From the NCBI GenBank assembly GCA_946886275.1, contig CAMPIH010000016.1, positions 1 through 22,971 on the forward strand: a stretch of DNA of 22,971 bases, in the 5' to 3' direction. The stretch's first letter is position 1; each line of letters opens with the position of its first letter. A model generated the notes under the pieces. That model had not been told where the DNA came from, ran no database searches, and saw nothing but the letters and a program-made list of their open reading frames with translations. Source of the DNA: an uncultured Sphingosinicella sp. GTDB taxonomy: Bacteria > Pseudomonadota > Alphaproteobacteria > Sphingomonadales > Sphingomonadaceae. Of this stretch, positions 21,381-22,971 are shown one piece after another. Position numbers and translations under genes: made by a program.

Positions 21381-21749
21381 CTACGCCGCCTGGGCGCCCG
21401 CCGCGGCTCGGGCGTCGATCGCGTGGAGCAGGTCGCGAAGCTCGTCCGGCAGATCGGCCTCGACGACGAAGGCGTCGTCGAGCAGCGCCCGGGCATGGAC
21501 TAAAGCGATGTTGCCGGGCGATTTGCGGGCGAGCTCGGACGCGACCATCTGGAAGGCGAGCCGGAACCGCTCGAGCCGGACGAGGACGAGCGAGTGGGTC
21601 CTGAACAAGGCGGCATGGTCGCGTTCCAGCCGGTCGAGCTTGGCCGATTGCCGGTCGAACCGCGCCGCCGCCCACCTGACCACTCCGCCGATCGCGCCGG
21701 CGACGGCGAGCAAGGCGGTGACGAGGGCGGCGATTTCCATGAGCGTCAT
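21381..21749 (-). CDS. Phage-like membrane-anchored coiled-coil protein
   Basis: A 122-residue protein with an N-terminal membrane helix (MEIAALVTALLAVAGAIGGVV) and a coiled-coil-like region (AARFDRQSAKLDRLERDHAA, then VRLERFRLAFQMVASELARK), then SPGNIALVHARALLDDAFVV. Proteins of this plan, with the same xxPGNxALxRAxxLLxxAF ending, occur beside endolysin and holin genes in alphaproteobacterial phages and prophages, as I recall; their function is not known. No phage gene adjoins it here, and the lysis cassette lies 7 kb away. The ATG at 21749 has AAAGGA 6 bases upstream. It could be a stray prophage relic or a domesticated gene. Confidence 0.65.
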   Translation of the reverse strand: MTLMEIAALVTALLAVAGAIGGVVRWAAARFDRQSAKLDRLERDHAALFRTHSLVLVRLERFRLAFQMVASELARKSPGNIALVHARALLDDAFVVEADLPDELRDLLHAIDARAAAGAQAA

Positions 21750-21980
21750 CTGGATCCTTTCTCGTTCGATCCGGCCGGAGAATCTCGTGACCGCGCGTTA
21801 TCGAAAGGCGCGGCGCCTGAACCGTGGCTATATTGCCGGTTCTGCCGGATGCTGTTGTTCGTCACCCTGGGGCCAGATCCTTCGCAGCGAAAAATCCATC
21901 AGCGCCGAAGGCGTGCGTTCCCCGTGAAGCGTGACGCGTACGGCAACCGCCGCCCGCGTGGACCCTGGGGAGAACTCATC

Positions 21981-22427
21981 ATGATGAAATTGCTGACGGC
22001 CGGGCTCGTGGCGGCCTCGATCGCCTTTTCGACGACCGCCTCCGCGCAGGACAGCGCCTACACGCCCGGAACCTATTGGGACGTCCAGGCCGTCCATGTC
22101 GAAAACGGCCAGTTCGAAAATTATCTCGACTTCATGGCCGACACCTATCGGCGAGGCCAGGACTTCGCCCGAAGCAGCGGCTGGATCAGCGGCTTCGACA
22201 TCCTCGTCAACGTCAATGCGCGCGAGGGCGAGCCCGATCTTTACATCATCACCCGCTTGCCCCGCCTGGCCACACCCGAGGAGTCGGTCGAGCGCGAGCG
22301 CCTGTACAACGAGCATATGAGCCAGACCACGCGCAACGCCACCCAGGCGAGCGGCCAGCGCGTGTCCATGCGGCGGCTGGGCAGCAACATGCTCCTCCAG
22401 GAGCTGAACCTGCGCGCCGCGCGCTGA
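21981..22427 (+). CDS. Exported hypothetical protein
   Basis: A 148-residue protein with a Sec signal (MMKLLTAGLVAASIAFSTTA, cleavage near ASAQD). The mature part has a conserved-looking core, YTPGTYWDVQAVHVENGQFE, then DFARSSGWISGFDILVNVNA and EGEPDLYIITRLPRLATPEE, ending in SNMLLQELNLR. The alternating strands and helices would suit a dimeric alpha-beta barrel-like fold, but I cannot name a family. The start at 21981 was chosen for the signal peptide and the GGGGAG 9 bases upstream; the frame is open back to ATG 21849. The 231-base upstream gap holds a TATATT that could be a -10 at about 21830 without a good -35. Confidence 0.75.
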   Translation: MMKLLTAGLVAASIAFSTTASAQDSAYTPGTYWDVQAVHVENGQFENYLDFMADTYRRGQDFARSSGWISGFDILVNVNAREGEPDLYIITRLPRLATPEESVERERLYNEHMSQTTRNATQASGQRVSMRRLGSNMLLQELNLRAAR

Positions 22428-22436
22428 CGCGCATTC

Positions 22437-22458
22437 GGGGCGGTCGTTCGGCCGCCCC
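22437..22458 (+). terminator. GC-rich hairpin after the exported protein gene
   Basis: GGGGCGG (22437-22443) pairs with CCGCCCC (22452-22458) around an 8-base loop, ten bases after the stop codon at 22427. The position fits a terminator, but no T-run follows, so termination strength is doubtful. Confidence 0.45.
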
Positions 22459-22566
22459 GCAGGGATTCGACATTGGAACAGGTGTGGACTGCCCCCGGCA
22501 ATCCACCGCCGGGCCGGGCTGCTTGACGGCCGGTCCAACAGCCCGAACAATTCCCGCGCGTCGCCG

Positions 22567-22971
22567 CTAGCGGATCCCGAACGTCCATCCTTCGGTCCGC
22601 GCCAGCTCCGGAGTGAGCCCTTCCGGCGACCAGGAGTCCGGCCGGGCGGCGAGCAGGCGCATCCCGGCGGCGGTGACGAGCGCGTCGGTCTGGTGGTCGT
22701 TCGGCTCGAACCGGAGCCGCGCCGGCGGGCTTCCGAGGCCGGCAAGGGCGCGGTTCAGATCCGCGCGCGACCTGAGCTTGGTTCCGGACAAGCCCGCCTC
22801 GCGCAGATAGATCCTCGTATAGATCTCGACGACCGCGCTGCCCCCCTCCGGGAGCGGGTCCATGGGCCAGATCGCGACCTTGCCCGAGAGCCGGTGGAGC
22901 AGCCGCATGCCGGCGAAGCTCGCCTTGGCGACCTGGGCGGCGCCGATCGCGTCATAGGCGCTCGCCGTCTT
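22567..22971 (-). CDS. Partial hypothetical protein, possibly DUF429/RNase H-like (5' end off the right edge)
   Basis: The C-terminal ~134 residues of a protein whose start lies beyond the window; the frame is open to base 22971. Visible features are KVAIWPMDPLPEGGSAVVEI followed by YTRIYLREAGL, then a helical part, then NDHQTDALVTAAGMRLLAAR and a closing ARTEGWTFGIR. The EIYTR and HQTDALV positions are reminiscent of the acidic sites in DUF429 and other RNase H-like proteins (ExYP and HxxDAxxxA), but the similarity is loose and the N-terminal motif is not available. An internal ATG at 22908 is not the true start because coding-like sequence continues upstream of it. Confidence 0.65.
   Translation of the reverse strand, partial: KTASAYDAIGAAQVAKASFAGMRLLHRLSGKVAIWPMDPLPEGGSAVVEIYTRIYLREAGLSGTKLRSRADLNRALAGLGSPPARLRFEPNDHQTDALVTAAGMRLLAARPDSWSPEGLTPELARTEGWTFGIR

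Noticed and set aside
21849..21980. In-frame upstream ATG that would extend the exported protein by 44 residues.
   Set aside because: It would bury the signal peptide behind a highly basic segment; the ATG at 21981 has a ribosome binding site and gives a standard Sec signal.
1..22971. tRNA, rRNA, CRISPR arrays, insertion sequences and integrase/att sites.
   Set aside because: None was seen on reading both strands: no repeat-spacer pattern, no transposase motif and no cloverleaf that I could support.

Overview
The window is GC-rich DNA with short intergenic gaps, many ATGA/GTGA start-stop overlaps and frequent GTG starts. Its gene families (SIMPL, DUF1294, DUF418, short PhnA-type protein, ArsR with a C-terminal CC-x4-C, Acr3 plus ArsI) fit an alphaproteobacterium, most likely Sphingomonadales. 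This placement is inferred from gene content and base composition; there is no rRNA in the window. I see no tRNA, rRNA, CRISPR array, transposase or integrase. Nowhere is there a gene-free stretch longer than 300 bases; the largest gap is 231 bases (21750-21980).

Layout. 1-3458: a SulP anion transporter cut by the left edge, a short PhnA-domain protein, a VOC (glyoxalase-fold) protein and a lipoprotein M19 dipeptidase. 3552-5667: a DUF2786 - HD hydrolase - DUF1801 operon with a divergent ribbon-helix-helix regulator, separated by 71 bases that contain a dyad. 5727-7292: a methyl-accepting chemotaxis protein with a six-helix membrane domain and no HAMP. 7440-10099: a divergent acyl-CoA ligase and crotonase pair. 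10232-11029: four very small genes in a row, three joined by 4-base overlaps, one of which resembles the toxin-binding domain of Xre/MbcA/ParS antitoxins. 11048-13035: an arsR-arsI-acr3 operon with a clear promoter and two operators. 13070-14288: a compact phage-type lysis cassette (endolysin, holin-like protein, inner and outer spanin) with no other phage genes near it. 14362-17770: DUF1294, a secreted protein, a DUF418 membrane protein and an exported amidohydrolase. 17775-20269: an RsbQ-type alpha/beta hydrolase overlapping a PAS-histidine kinase-receiver protein. 20405-22971: a small membrane protein, SIMPL, a phage-like membrane coiled-coil protein, a secreted protein and a partial hypothetical gene.

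How the genes work together. Three groups look like functional units. The ars genes should sense trivalent arsenic (ArsR), cleave methylated or aromatic arsenicals to inorganic arsenite (ArsI) and export arsenite (Acr3). The RsbQ-like hydrolase and the PAS kinase look like a two-part sensor of the kind known from Bacillus RsbQ-RsbP, here wired to a phosphorelay rather than to a phosphatase. The four lysis genes cover murein hydrolysis, inner membrane permeabilisation and outer membrane disruption. The least explained groups are the micro-gene operon at 10232-11029 and the RHH/DUF2786/HD/DUF1801 locus.
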